From the NCBI GenBank assembly GCA_021159225.1, contig JAGGSE010000181.1:1-6648 (forward strand): DNA of 6,648 bases. The letters are read 5' to 3'. This DNA is from a bacterium (GTDB lineage Bacteria; Patescibacteriota; Minisyncoccia; Minisyncoccales; JAGGSE01). This document shows positions 1-5,927 of the stretch, in pieces. How positions within the stretch are numbered: position 1 is the stretch's first letter; every line of letters begins with the position of its first letter. Made by a program: the position numbers and the translations under genes. The notes under the pieces were generated by a model, which was not told where the DNA came from, did no database searches, and worked only from the letters and a program-made list of their open reading frames with translations.

Positions 1-11
1 AAAATAAAACA

Positions 12-39
12 AGGTGGTATTATATTTATTTGTCCACCT
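12..39. repeat. Inverted repeat / possible hairpin at window edge
   Basis: AGGTGG at 12-17 is complementary to CCACCT at 34-39, giving a 6-bp stem around a 16-nt AT-rich loop. No T-run follows it, so it is not a convincing terminator. The loop holds TATTAT (18-23), which could be a -10 box for the downstream tRNA tract, but its -35 would lie outside the window. The role is unknown. Confidence 0.3.
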
Positions 40-48
40 AATGTCTCC

Positions 49-92
49 GGGGGGCTGGTGTAATGGTTAACATAGGCGCTTCTTGCCCCGCA
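49..92 (+). pseudogene. Shortened tRNA-like element 1 (acceptor stem + D arm, no anticodon or T arm)
   Basis: The stretch 51-73 closely matches the 5' part of the intact tRNA-Pro downstream (157-180), including a D arm with stem GTGT/ACAT (58-61 with 70-73) and loop AATGGTTA. Soon after it, GCCCCGC (85-91) pairs back to GGGGGGC (49-55) with one G-G mismatch, like a 7-bp acceptor stem. Only 11 nt lie between the D arm and the 3' acceptor strand, where a normal tRNA has about 40, so the anticodon arm and T arm are missing. No anticodon can be assigned. It is most simply an internally deleted tRNA gene, but the acceptor pairing is retained and the next element has the same design. Confidence 0.55.
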
Positions 93-100
93 TCTTTTCC

Positions 101-142
101 CGGGGTATAGTGTAACGGCAGCATGAATCCTTTTTATCCCGC
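101..142 (+). pseudogene. Shortened tRNA-like element 2 (acceptor stem + D arm, tRNA-Gln-like 5' half)
   Basis: CGGGGTA (101-107) pairs over 7 bp, one of them G-U, with TATCCCG (135-141), an acceptor-like stem. Linker TA (108-109) and a D arm (110-124, stem GTGT/GCAT with wobbles) follow. Only 10 nt (125-134, GAATCCTTTT) separate the D arm from the 3' acceptor strand. GAATCC resembles the 3' half of a T loop/T stem, so the element reads like a tRNA 5' half fused to its own 3' end with about 30 nt lost. The 5' half looks tRNA-Gln-like, but this is judged by eye. It cannot decode because no anticodon arm exists. Confidence 0.55.
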
Positions 143-155
143 AGCACTAAATTTT

Positions 156-228
156 CGGGGACTAGTGTAATGGCTAACATGCTCGCTTTGGGAGCGAGTG
201 ATTCGCGGTTCGAGTCCGCGGTCCCCGA
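156..228 (+). tRNA. tRNA-Pro(UGG)
   Basis: A complete cloverleaf can be drawn. Acceptor CGGGGAC (156-162) pairs with GTCCCCG (221-227) and discriminator A is at 228. The D arm is 165-180. Anticodon stem CTCGC/GCGAG (182-186 with 194-198) encloses loop TTTGGGA (187-193) with anticodon TGG at 189-191. T stem CGCGG/CCGCG (204-208 with 216-220) encloses TTCGAGT. The 3' CCA is not encoded, so it must be added by the CCA-adding enzyme. U34 should read most or all CCN proline codons by wobble. It is the only intact tRNA of the three tRNA-related units in this tract. Confidence 0.95.
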
Positions 229-236
229 AAGGGAGA

Positions 237-253
237 AACCTTACCTTGAGGTT
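237..253. terminator. Weak hairpin between convergent tRNA-Pro and glutamate synthase gene
   Basis: AACCT (237-241) pairs with AGGTT (249-253) around a 7-nt loop and overlaps the TAA stop of the leftward gene. In the + direction an AT-rich stretch follows (ATATTAATT). The short stem and lack of a real T-run make this only a possible weak terminator. Confidence 0.2.
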
Positions 254-1460
254 ATATTAATTCAGTATTGCTAATTTTGGCAATTTCGCTGTTCATTGCC
301 CTGAGGTATTCAGGACTTAATTTGTGGATGTCATTTTCTCCGCAGGCACCGGCTATCATTTTTATTTCCTCTGTGCAGTTCTTAATATAATTGGCGATAT
401 TTTCAGTTGCCTGTTGGACATTCAGATTTCTTCTCAATTGAGGGTCTTGGGTTGCGATTCCCTTGGGACACTTTCCCAAATAACAGAGCCCGCATCGGAT
501 ACAACCCATTGCTATTAATAGAGAGGTAGCGCAAAAGACCGCATCTGCTCCTAAAGCCAATGCTTTAGCAAAGTCACCTCCTGTGGTTAGTCCTCCGCCT
601 ATCCATAATTCTTGTTTTGTTCCCAACCTGTCTAAAACCTTCCTTGTCCTTGCTAAAGCAGATAAGGTCGGTAAACCCACCTCATTTAACATTACTTCAG
701 GGGCTGCTCCTGTTCCTCCCTCTAATCCGTCAATGGCAATTATATCGGGATTGGCTTTAACTGCCAATTTAACATCTGCCTCAATATCTCCTGCTCCAAG
801 TTTGATAATAATAGGTGCCCCTTGGGTAATCTCTCTCAACCAAGATACCTTTTTCTTTAGGTCTTCAATGTTTTCTATGTCAGGGTGATAAGCAGGCGAG
901 TGGACATCCTTTCCGTGTGGTACATTTCTAACCTTGGCAATCTCCTCTGTAAGTTTTTCCTTAGGCAGTAGACCGCCCTGACCTGGCTTTGCCCCTTGAC
1001 CTATTTTGATTTCTATAGCATCGGCTTTCTTTAAAACCTCTTCAGTAATTCCAAATCTGCCGGTAGAATATTGAACAATTAATTTCTTTGCAAATTCCCT
1101 CTCTTCTGGTAGCATTCCTCCCTCACCTGTGTTTGCTATTGTTCCTGCCATTGTTGACGCCTTAGCCAAAGCAATTTTTGCCTCTCGGGATAGGGCTCCA
1201 AAACTCATTGCTCCAAAAACAATTGGAGTATCAAGTTCTAAAGGTCTTTTGCTATTTCTCCCCACAATTGTTTTTGTAGAAATTTCCTCTCTGAAGTAGT
1301 CCACAGGCTTTTTTGCCAATTGGGCAGGCAGAAAAACCAGGTCATCAAAACTAATTCTGCCAAATTTGTCTGACCTCCCGCTGGCTTTTGGAACGCCTTT
1401 TGTTCTATCTAAGACCTGCTTTAATAATTTTTTCTTTTTTTCTTCCAGCATAAATAGCAT
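252..1460 (-). CDS. Stand-alone FMN-binding glutamate synthase domain protein
   Basis: At 402 aa this corresponds to the FMN/Fe-S synthase domain of GltB. Full bacterial GltB is about 1500 aa and adds an N-terminal glutamine amidotransferase and a C-terminal GXGXG domain, both absent here. Visible motifs are GEGG (112-115), SPAYHPDI (188-195), KLGAG (220-224), the FMN-site segment IDGLEGGTGAAP (243-254) and GGGLTTGGDF (288-297). C320, C326 and C331, spaced C-x5-C-x4-C and followed by P-x-G-x-A-T-Q, match the [3Fe-4S] ligands of GltB; C323 is an additional cysteine. In the family this domain converts 2-oxoglutarate plus ammonia to glutamate with electrons from a partner. No GltD, glutaminase or ferredoxin is nearby, so the true substrate and donor are open. 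Related FMN-glutamate-synthase proteins act in other amine transfers. The start ATG at 1460 has no clear Shine-Dalgarno; a second in-frame ATG lies at 1451. Confidence 0.9.
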   Translation of the reverse strand: MLFMLEEKKKKLLKQVLDRTKGVPKASGRSDKFGRISFDDLVFLPAQLAKKPVDYFREEISTKTIVGRNSKRPLELDTPIVFGAMSFGALSREAKIALAKASTMAGTIANTGEGGMLPEEREFAKKLIVQYSTGRFGITEEVLKKADAIEIKIGQGAKPGQGGLLPKEKLTEEIAKVRNVPHGKDVHSPAYHPDIENIEDLKKKVSWLREITQGAPIIIKLGAGDIEADVKLAVKANPDIIAIDGLEGGTGAAPEVMLNEVGLPTLSALARTRKVLDRLGTKQELWIGGGLTTGGDFAKALALGADAVFCATSLLIAMGCIRCGLCYLGKCPKGIATQDPQLRRNLNVQQATENIANYIKNCTEEIKMIAGACGENDIHKLSPEYLRAMNSEIAKISNTELI

Positions 1461-1498
1461 TTAGTGATGCCTATAACCAGATATTGTTGGAATGAATT

Positions 1499-1527
1499 AG
1501 GTTATCAAAGAAAATTTATTGTGTCAA
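1499..1527 (-). promoter_or_regulatory. Promoter for the glutamate synthase-like gene
   Basis: Reading leftward, TTGACA (1527-1522) is a perfect -35, followed by a 17-nt spacer and TAACCT (1504-1499) as a weak -10 (3 of 6). Transcription would start near 1492, leaving a leader of about 30 nt before the ATG at 1460. Confidence 0.45.
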
Positions 1528-1545
1528 GGAAAACCAAGCCAGCAG

Positions 1546-1557
1546 TGCCTTTAGGCA
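1546..1557 (-). terminator. Short hairpin downstream of the metal ABC operon
   Basis: TGCCT (1546-1550) and AGGCA (1553-1557) form a 5-bp palindrome just beyond the permease stop at 1569. Leftward, it is followed by a T-biased stretch containing TTGGTTTT rather than a pure T-run. It may be a weak terminator for the transporter operon ahead of the next leftward promoter. Confidence 0.3.
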
Positions 1558-1568
1558 GGTAATTATCA

Positions 1569-2336
1569 CTACTCGGATTTTAAAAATATTGAGATTATGA
1601 AAACCGATGTGTTTACCAATATAATTAAAGGACCCGCCGGAACCTGGGTAAGTTTAAAGAGAAACATCCCCAAGATAGCAGAAACCATCCCTATTATTAG
1701 GGAGAACAGACCATATTGACCAAGGGTTGTGCTGATATTCCGCGCACTGGCCGCTGGGATAATAAACAAGGCGGCTGTTAGGAGTATTCCCACGATTTTG
1801 ACTTCTAAGGCTACCATTAGGCCAAGAGAGATTAAATAAATCAGATTGTATCTTTTTACATTTACCCCTTCTGTTTTTGCTAAATCTTCTGATATCTCCA
1901 AGAGGACCATCTTTTGGTAAATTTTCTTGATGACAAAAAAGATAACCAATCCTAAAATTACTGCCAAAATGGTATCTATTGGATTTACCTTGGTGATGTC
2001 TCCTATAAGGGCTTCTTCTGCCTGGGAGAGCGGCAGGATTAGAAAGCCCAAGGCAACCCCAGCGGCGAAGACCAGCCCAGTTAATGCCTCTATTGAGAGT
2101 TTGGTTTTGGTTTTTAACCACCATATTATTACTGCTCCCAGGGATATGCTTAAAAGGGCGCCCAAGAAAATGTTGGAGTGATAGATTAAAGACAGAGCCA
2201 CCCCCGGCAGGGCGAGGTGACCCAAGGGCCCTCCTACCAGAGCCATTCTTTTGCTAATCATTAGAGAACCCAGATAGCCGGCTACCCCTCCGATAAAACT
2301 TGCTGTAATCAGACCTAAAATGAATTGAGAAGGCAT
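1569..2336 (-). CDS. Metal ABC transporter permease (ABC-3 / ZnuB-TroC family)
   Basis: The 255-aa integral membrane protein is of normal family length and has about eight hydrophobic segments (roughly 5-25, 37-53, 55-73, 83-101, 120-137, 164-197 as two, 208-228 and 233-252). The family hallmark lies after the first helix: SKRMAL followed by GPLGHLALPG (36-45), comparable to the S-x-L-P-G segment of ZnuB/TroC/MntB. The C-terminal PAGPLIILV is also typical of ABC-3 permeases. It should form the channel through which Zn, Mn or Fe released by a binding protein enters the cytoplasm; the metal cannot be told from sequence. Its ATG lies 1 nt after the TGA of the ATPase gene, so the two are translationally coupled. 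No Shine-Dalgarno is visible before it. Confidence 0.92.
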   Translation of the reverse strand: MPSQFILGLITASFIGGVAGYLGSLMISKRMALVGGPLGHLALPGVALSLIYHSNIFLGALLSISLGAVIIWWLKTKTKLSIEALTGLVFAAGVALGFLILPLSQAEEALIGDITKVNPIDTILAVILGLVIFFVIKKIYQKMVLLEISEDLAKTEGVNVKRYNLIYLISLGLMVALEVKIVGILLTAALFIIPAASARNISTTLGQYGLFSLIIGMVSAILGMFLFKLTQVPAGPLIILVNTSVFIISIFLKSE

Positions 2337-2337
2337 A

Positions 2338-3039
2338 TCAATGTTTGTGTTTGTAAAATTTAATTTTACTGCCGTAGAGGGTTTCTAAGGTCTCGGGAGT
2401 TAGAACCTCTTTTGGAGGACCTGAACAAATTCCTTTCTTGTAGAGACAGAGAACATTTGTTGCTTGAGCATAGACAATGTTTAAATCGTGGGTTATCAAT
2501 AAGATAGTTAGATTTTTCTCTTGCCAAAATTTTCCTAAAAGAGAATAGATTGTTTTTTCTCCTCCGATATCAATTCCGGTGGTTGGTTCGTCAAAAAATA
2601 AAACCTCAGGTTCTCCGAGCAGTACCCATCCGATTAGCATTCTTTGGAACTGACCGGAGGAGAGGTCGCCGGGATTTTTTTCAAGAAACCTTTTCTCTTC
2701 TAAGCCAACAGATTTTAGAACCTTAGAGATTTTTTCTTCAGAGACATTCTTAAATTTGTAGAAGTCCTTAACTGAGATGGGCAACTTTTTGAATTCTGAA
2801 GGAGAGAGGCGTTCAGGAAGATAACCAAATTTGATATTCCTCTTACTCCAAATGATTTCTCCTTGGTAGGGGATTAATCCAAGCAATGCCTTGAAAAGGG
2901 TGGTTTTGCCTGCTCCATTTGGTCCCAAGATAATAAAAAATTCTCCCTTTTTAACCTCAAAAGACAGGTTTTCAATAATTTTCTCCTTGTTGTCTATTAC
3001 TACACTGAGATTCTTTACCTCCAGAATTGTTTCAGGCAT
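2338..3039 (-). CDS. Metal ABC transporter ATP-binding protein (ZnuC-like)
   Basis: This is the 233-aa nucleotide-binding subunit that powers the ABC-3 permease encoded 1 nt downstream. Numbered from the ATG at 3039: Walker A GPNGAGKTT (39-47), signature LSSGQ (126-130), Walker B VLFFDEP (146-152) with catalytic E151, and switch histidine H184 in THD. The Q-loop position, in GYLPER (62-67), carries Glu66 where ZnuC-type proteins usually have Gln. I chose the ATG because MPETILEVKNLSV is a normal start for the fold. A TTG at 3072 would add 11 lysine/asparagine-rich residues, and that TTG abuts a possible -10 box. No Shine-Dalgarno precedes either start. The metal-binding lipoprotein (ZnuA-like) is not in this window. 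Confidence 0.9.
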   Translation of the reverse strand: MPETILEVKNLSVVIDNKEKIIENLSFEVKKGEFFIILGPNGAGKTTLFKALLGLIPYQGEIIWSKRNIKFGYLPERLSPSEFKKLPISVKDFYKFKNVSEEKISKVLKSVGLEEKRFLEKNPGDLSSGQFQRMLIGWVLLGEPEVLFFDEPTTGIDIGGEKTIYSLLGKFWQEKNLTILLITHDLNIVYAQATNVLCLYKKGICSGPPKEVLTPETLETLYGSKIKFYKHKH

Positions 3040-3063
3040 TTTTTTTTGGTTGGTTGCTATTTT

Positions 3064-3091
3064 AGTATACAATATGCGTCAAGCCATTATA
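3064..3091 (-). promoter_or_regulatory. Candidate -10 boxes for the metal ABC operon
   Basis: Reading leftward, a perfect TATAAT occupies 3091-3086 and a second near-match TATACT 3069-3064. Neither has a good -35 at 16-18 nt. The first would start RNA near 3079, upstream of both possible ATPase starts. The second would start near 3056, about 17 nt before the ATG at 3039, which would exclude the TTG start. Confidence 0.35.
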
Positions 3092-3097
3092 GGTCCC

Positions 3098-3133
3098 AAA
3101 AAAACAAAGCCGATTTGGGCTTGTTTTTCTTTT
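3098..3133 (-). terminator. Terminator-like hairpin, U-rich on both strands
   Basis: AAAAACAA (3100-3107) plus GCC (3109-3111) pairs with GGC (3118-3120) plus TTGTTTTT (3121-3128), 11 bp with one bulged A at 3108 and a 6-nt loop. Read leftward, the stem runs into seven T before GGGACC, suitable for ending RNase Y transcripts that pass antisense to tRNA-Gly. Read rightward it runs into TTTTTCTTTT. The same DNA supplies the -35 for the tRNA-Gly promoter. Confidence 0.45.
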
Positions 3134-3149
3134 GAAGAAGTGCTAAAAT
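3121..3149 (+). promoter_or_regulatory. Promoter for tRNA-Gly
   Basis: TTGTTT (3121-3126), a 17-nt spacer and TAAAAT (3144-3149) preceded by TGC make an extended -10 promoter. The predicted start is near 3156, about 20 nt before the mature tRNA end at 3177. An inverted repeat AGTGCT / AGCACT (3139-3144 and 3152-3157) brackets the -10 box. Confidence 0.55.
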
Positions 3150-3176
3150 TAAGCACTATTGCCAGAGATATTTTCT

Positions 3177-3247
3177 GCGGGTATCGTATAGCGGCATTAC
3201 CCGATCCTTCCAAGATCGTGAGAGGGGTTCGACTCCCCTTACCCGCT
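3177..3247 (+). tRNA. tRNA-Gly(UCC)
   Basis: Acceptor GCGGGTA (3177-3183) pairs with TACCCGC (3240-3246) and the discriminator is T at 3247. Anticodon stem CGATC/GATCG (3202-3206 with 3214-3218) encloses CTTCCAA with anticodon TCC at 3209-3211. T stem AGGGG/CCCCT (3223-3227 with 3235-3239) encloses TTCGACT. The D arm is short (3186-3200). There is no encoded CCA. The gene is convergent with RNase Y, whose stop lies 33 nt away. Confidence 0.95.
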
Positions 3248-3279
3248 CAAGAGGATATCTGGTTTAGAAAGAAGAGAAT

Positions 3280-4809
3280 CTATTTTGCGTATTCTACCAC
3301 TCTTACCTCCCTGATAACATTTACCTTTATTTGGCCCGGATAGCGCAGTTCCTCTTGTATTCTATTGGCAATATCTCTTGCCAATTTTTTTGCCTCTAGG
3401 TCGTCAATCTCTTCTGGTTTTACAAAGACCCTGACCTCTCTTCCTGCCTGCAATGCCCAGCATTTCTCAACCCCTGGGAACGACAAACCAATTTCCTCAA
3501 GTTCGGAGAGCCGTTTAAGATAATTTTCCAGTGTATCCTTTCTCGCTCCCGGTCTGGCTCCTGATATTTGGTCTGCTACCTGAACCAGAATTGCCTCCAA
3601 AGATTCATAGGGGTACTCTTCGTGGTGTGACTTCATTGCCGAGATAACCTCTTTTTCTATACCAAACCTTTCTAAAATTCTTATTCCGATGTCCACATGG
3701 GACCCCTCTATTTCCTGGTCAACTGCTTTTCCAATGTCATGGAGCAGTCCGGCTTTTTTGCAAACAATGCTATTGGCTCCTATTTCGTCAGCCAGCCCAG
3801 CAGCCAAGAAAGCCACCTCAATAGAGTGGCTTAAGACATTTTGGCCATAACTTGTTCTGAACTTCAGCCGTCCCAAGAGTTGGCTTAGTTTTGGAGGAAG
3901 ATCCAAAATTCCAGTTTCCAGACAGGCCTGTTCTCCGGCCCTTTTAATCTGGAGGGAAATTTCTTGTTTTGCCCTTTCAACCATTTCTTCAATTCGAGCC
4001 GGCTGAATTCTGCCGTCCAGGATCAGTTTTTCAAGGGCAATTTTTGCTACCTCTCGCCTGATAGGGTCAAAACTGGAGAGAAGGACAAAACCCGGGGTTT
4101 CGTCAACAATTAGTTCCACCCCGGTTAATTGTTCAAATGTTCTGATATTCCTTCCCTCTTTTCCGATAATTCTTCCTTTTATATCATCCGAGGAAAGAAT
4201 TACCTGGGTAGTGGTAATCTCTTGGGCTTGGGAAACGGCGCACTTTTGAATAGCAGTAGAGAGAATTTCTTTTGCTTTTCTTTCGTATTGCTCCCATCCA
4301 CCAGTTTCCAGTTTTTGGATTCTTTCTAAAAATTCCTTTTGATGTTCCCTTTCTACCTTTTCAAAAAGTTTTTCTTTCGCCTCTTCCTCTGACATTCCAG
4401 AGATTTCTTCTAATTTCTTTGAAAGTTTTTCCTTCAGCGACTCCAGGGATGCCTTAATCCTTCTTAATCTATCTGCCTCTTTGTGAAGTTCCTCCTGCTT
4501 CTTTTCTAAAATCCGAGCCCTTTCATCCAAACTGCTTTCTCTTTTTAACAAGAACCTTTCATTCTTGATTAGTTCCTCTCGCCTTCTGTCTTCCTCTTTT
4601 TTCGCCTTTTCAATTATCTCTTGAGCCCTTTCATTTGCCTCGGATAGGATTTTTTTCTGTTTTTCCTTCGCCTCGTCAAGCCGTTTTTTCAACAGGAGTT
4701 CTATTGTTTCGCTTTTCTTTCTGGCTATTGATTGACGAGCATAATAACCCAAAATAGCGCCCAGAGAAAACAATAAAATCCCTGTCCAAATTAAGGTAAG
4801 TTGGTTCAT
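3280..4809 (-). CDS. rny: Ribonuclease Y
   Basis: This membrane-anchored endoribonuclease starts mRNA turnover in many bacteria that lack RNase E. The 509-aa protein has the full family architecture at normal length. A single N-terminal transmembrane helix (about 5-24) is followed by a long charged coiled coil (about 30-170, Lys/Glu rich). The KH RNA-binding domain contains GRIIGKEGRNIR (212-223). The HD-type metal-dependent nuclease domain has H328, the HD pair H357-D358 in LLHDIGK, H371, and H395-H396 in KSHHEE. The C-terminal RNY-specific region ends in a β-rich segment. The start at 4809 is fixed by the membrane helix beginning at once; no Shine-Dalgarno is seen in the leader. It has its own strong promoter, so it need not be co-transcribed with the protease gene upstream. 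Confidence 0.97.
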   Translation of the reverse strand: MNQLTLIWTGILLFSLGAILGYYARQSIARKKSETIELLLKKRLDEAKEKQKKILSEANERAQEIIEKAKKEEDRRREELIKNERFLLKRESSLDERARILEKKQEELHKEADRLRRIKASLESLKEKLSKKLEEISGMSEEEAKEKLFEKVEREHQKEFLERIQKLETGGWEQYERKAKEILSTAIQKCAVSQAQEITTTQVILSSDDIKGRIIGKEGRNIRTFEQLTGVELIVDETPGFVLLSSFDPIRREVAKIALEKLILDGRIQPARIEEMVERAKQEISLQIKRAGEQACLETGILDLPPKLSQLLGRLKFRTSYGQNVLSHSIEVAFLAAGLADEIGANSIVCKKAGLLHDIGKAVDQEIEGSHVDIGIRILERFGIEKEVISAMKSHHEEYPYESLEAILVQVADQISGARPGARKDTLENYLKRLSELEEIGLSFPGVEKCWALQAGREVRVFVKPEEIDDLEAKKLARDIANRIQEELRYPGQIKVNVIREVRVVEYAK

Positions 4810-4835
4810 AATTCAAAATTGAAGTGGGAGATGCG

Positions 4836-4887
4836 ATTGACATCTTTTTTCAAAAATAGTTTATCAAAAAATCCTTTTTATGTCAAT
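4836..4887. repeat. 8-bp inverted repeat enclosing the rny promoter
   Basis: ATTGACAT (4836-4843) and ATGTCAAT (4880-4887) are exact inverted copies 36 nt apart. One arm contains the rny -35 box; the other lies just downstream of the expected start site. A separate short inverted repeat, AGATG/CATCT, overlaps the latter arm at about 4829-4845. Confidence 0.4.
4858..4886 (-). promoter_or_regulatory. Promoter for rny
   Basis: Reading leftward, consensus TTGACA (4886-4881), a 17-nt spacer and TAAACT (4863-4858) preceded by TGA form a strong sigma-70-type extended -10 promoter. Transcription would start near 4851, giving a leader of about 41 nt. The promoter lies wholly in the gap between the protease and rny genes. 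Confidence 0.65.
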
Positions 4888-4897
4888 GTTTGGTGCT

Positions 4898-5920
4898 CTA
4901 TTTTTTCTCTCCCAGGCGTGTCCTTAGGACAATTTTTTTGCCCTGGCGTAGGACATTCATTTCAATCTCTTCGCCAATTTTATGTCCGGATAGAACCCTG
5001 TCCAAAGAGTTTTCTGGGGTAATTTTCTCTCCGTTTATCTCTAATATAATATCGTATTCTTTTAGCCCTGCCTTATCAGCGGCTGAACCCTTTATTATTG
5101 GTTCTTCTCCCAGTCGTTCTCTTACAATCATTGCTCCGTAGTCAACCGGCAGTTTATTCACCTTGGAAATACCCTCATTCAAAATGATATATCTTACTCC
5201 CAGAAAGGCCATTTTCATTTCTCCGTATTTTTTCACCTGTTCAAGGTCTTTCTTGGCGTAGTTAATCGGTATGGCAAATCCGATATTTTGGGCGCCTAGA
5301 ACCATTGCGGTGTTAATGCCAATTACCTTTCCTTCCATATTGATCAAGGGTCCGCCGGAATTGCCCGGATTGATAGCAGCATCGGTTTGAATTAGCCCCT
5401 TTAATCTTGCTGTTTGTCCTTGTGCCTGGTAGGCAGTGATAAACCGAGAGAGTCCAGAGACAATGCCGGCGGAGATTGTATCCTGAAATTCTCCTAGGGC
5501 ATTGCCCACAGCGATAACCGATTCTCCCAATTTAATTTTTTCTGAATCTCCCAGTTCCAGATAGGGGAATGAATCCCCCTCAATCTTCAAGATTGCCACA
5601 TCGTTAATAGGATCACGGGAAATTACCTTTGCGGGATAACTCTTTGTGGGTTCTAAAACCACTGAATATTCTGCCTCCTTGTCTGAGACCACATGCTGGC
5701 AGGTTAAAATGTATCCGTTGTCAGAGATAATAAAGCCCGAGCCGCCTCCTATTTTTTTCTTTTCAGATTTACCTTTTTGGATTTCTGGTACGACAAAGTT
5801 TTTATCTCCGAAGGGAAGGAAATAATAGCCCTCAATTTTTGGCAGGTCCTTGGAGACCACAATAGTGATAACCGCCGGGCAGACCTTTTTTGCTAACTCA
5901 ACAATCGGAGATTTTTCCAT
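4898..5920 (-). CDS. htrA: HtrA/DegP-family trypsin-like serine protease with one PDZ domain, no export signal
   Basis: This ATP-independent protease of the S1C type should degrade misfolded or regulatory proteins. Numbered from the ATG at 5920 (340 aa), the catalytic triad is complete: H76 in TCQHVV, D107 in DPINDVAILK and S188 in NPGNSGGP. A single PDZ domain follows (about 240-338, with the GSAADKAGLKEYDIILEING-like core at about 278-297). HtrA proteins normally begin with a signal peptide or membrane anchor; here the protease fold starts almost at residue 1 and no hydrophobic leader is visible. A cytoplasmic location is therefore inferred. An ATG at 5929 would add three residues, but it overlaps the -10 box, so 5920 is preferred as a leaderless start. 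The TAA-proximal end lies 12 nt from the rny -35. Confidence 0.93.
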   Translation of the reverse strand: MEKSPIVELAKKVCPAVITIVVSKDLPKIEGYYFLPFGDKNFVVPEIQKGKSEKKKIGGGSGFIISDNGYILTCQHVVSDKEAEYSVVLEPTKSYPAKVISRDPINDVAILKIEGDSFPYLELGDSEKIKLGESVIAVGNALGEFQDTISAGIVSGLSRFITAYQAQGQTARLKGLIQTDAAINPGNSGGPLINMEGKVIGINTAMVLGAQNIGFAIPINYAKKDLEQVKKYGEMKMAFLGVRYIILNEGISKVNKLPVDYGAMIVRERLGEEPIIKGSAADKAGLKEYDIILEINGEKITPENSLDRVLSGHKIGEEIEMNVLRQGKKIVLRTRLGEKK

Positions 5921-5927
5921 AATTACC

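Noticed and set aside
49..142. Reading the repeated tRNA-like heads as a CRISPR or ordinary direct-repeat array
   Set aside because: The repeated parts are D-arm and acceptor sequences of tRNAs, the units differ from each other, and no regular spacers or cas genes are present.
49..228. A tRNA interrupted by an intron, with the short elements as exons
   Set aside because: Each short element closes its own acceptor stem and the tRNA-Pro is complete in itself, so no exon joining is needed.
324..888. Rightward open frames opposite the glutamate synthase gene
   Set aside because: They are antisense to conserved FMN and Fe-S motifs of the real gene and have no supported start signals.
1654..2124. 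Leftward 156-codon open frame within the permease gene
   Set aside because: It is an alternative frame of the permease, whose own frame has clear membrane helices and family motifs.
3040..3072. TTG start at 3072 for the ABC ATPase, adding 11 residues
   Set aside because: The added residues are low complexity, the TTG abuts a possible -10 box, and the ATG at 3039 begins just where the ATPase fold normally begins.
2891..3343. Rightward 150-codon open frame
   Set aside because: It lies antisense to the ATPase and RNase Y genes and runs through the tRNA-Gly gene, with no recognisable motif.
4129..5141. Several rightward open frames opposite RNase Y and HtrA
   Set aside because: They overlap strongly supported genes on the other strand and their translations show no family features.
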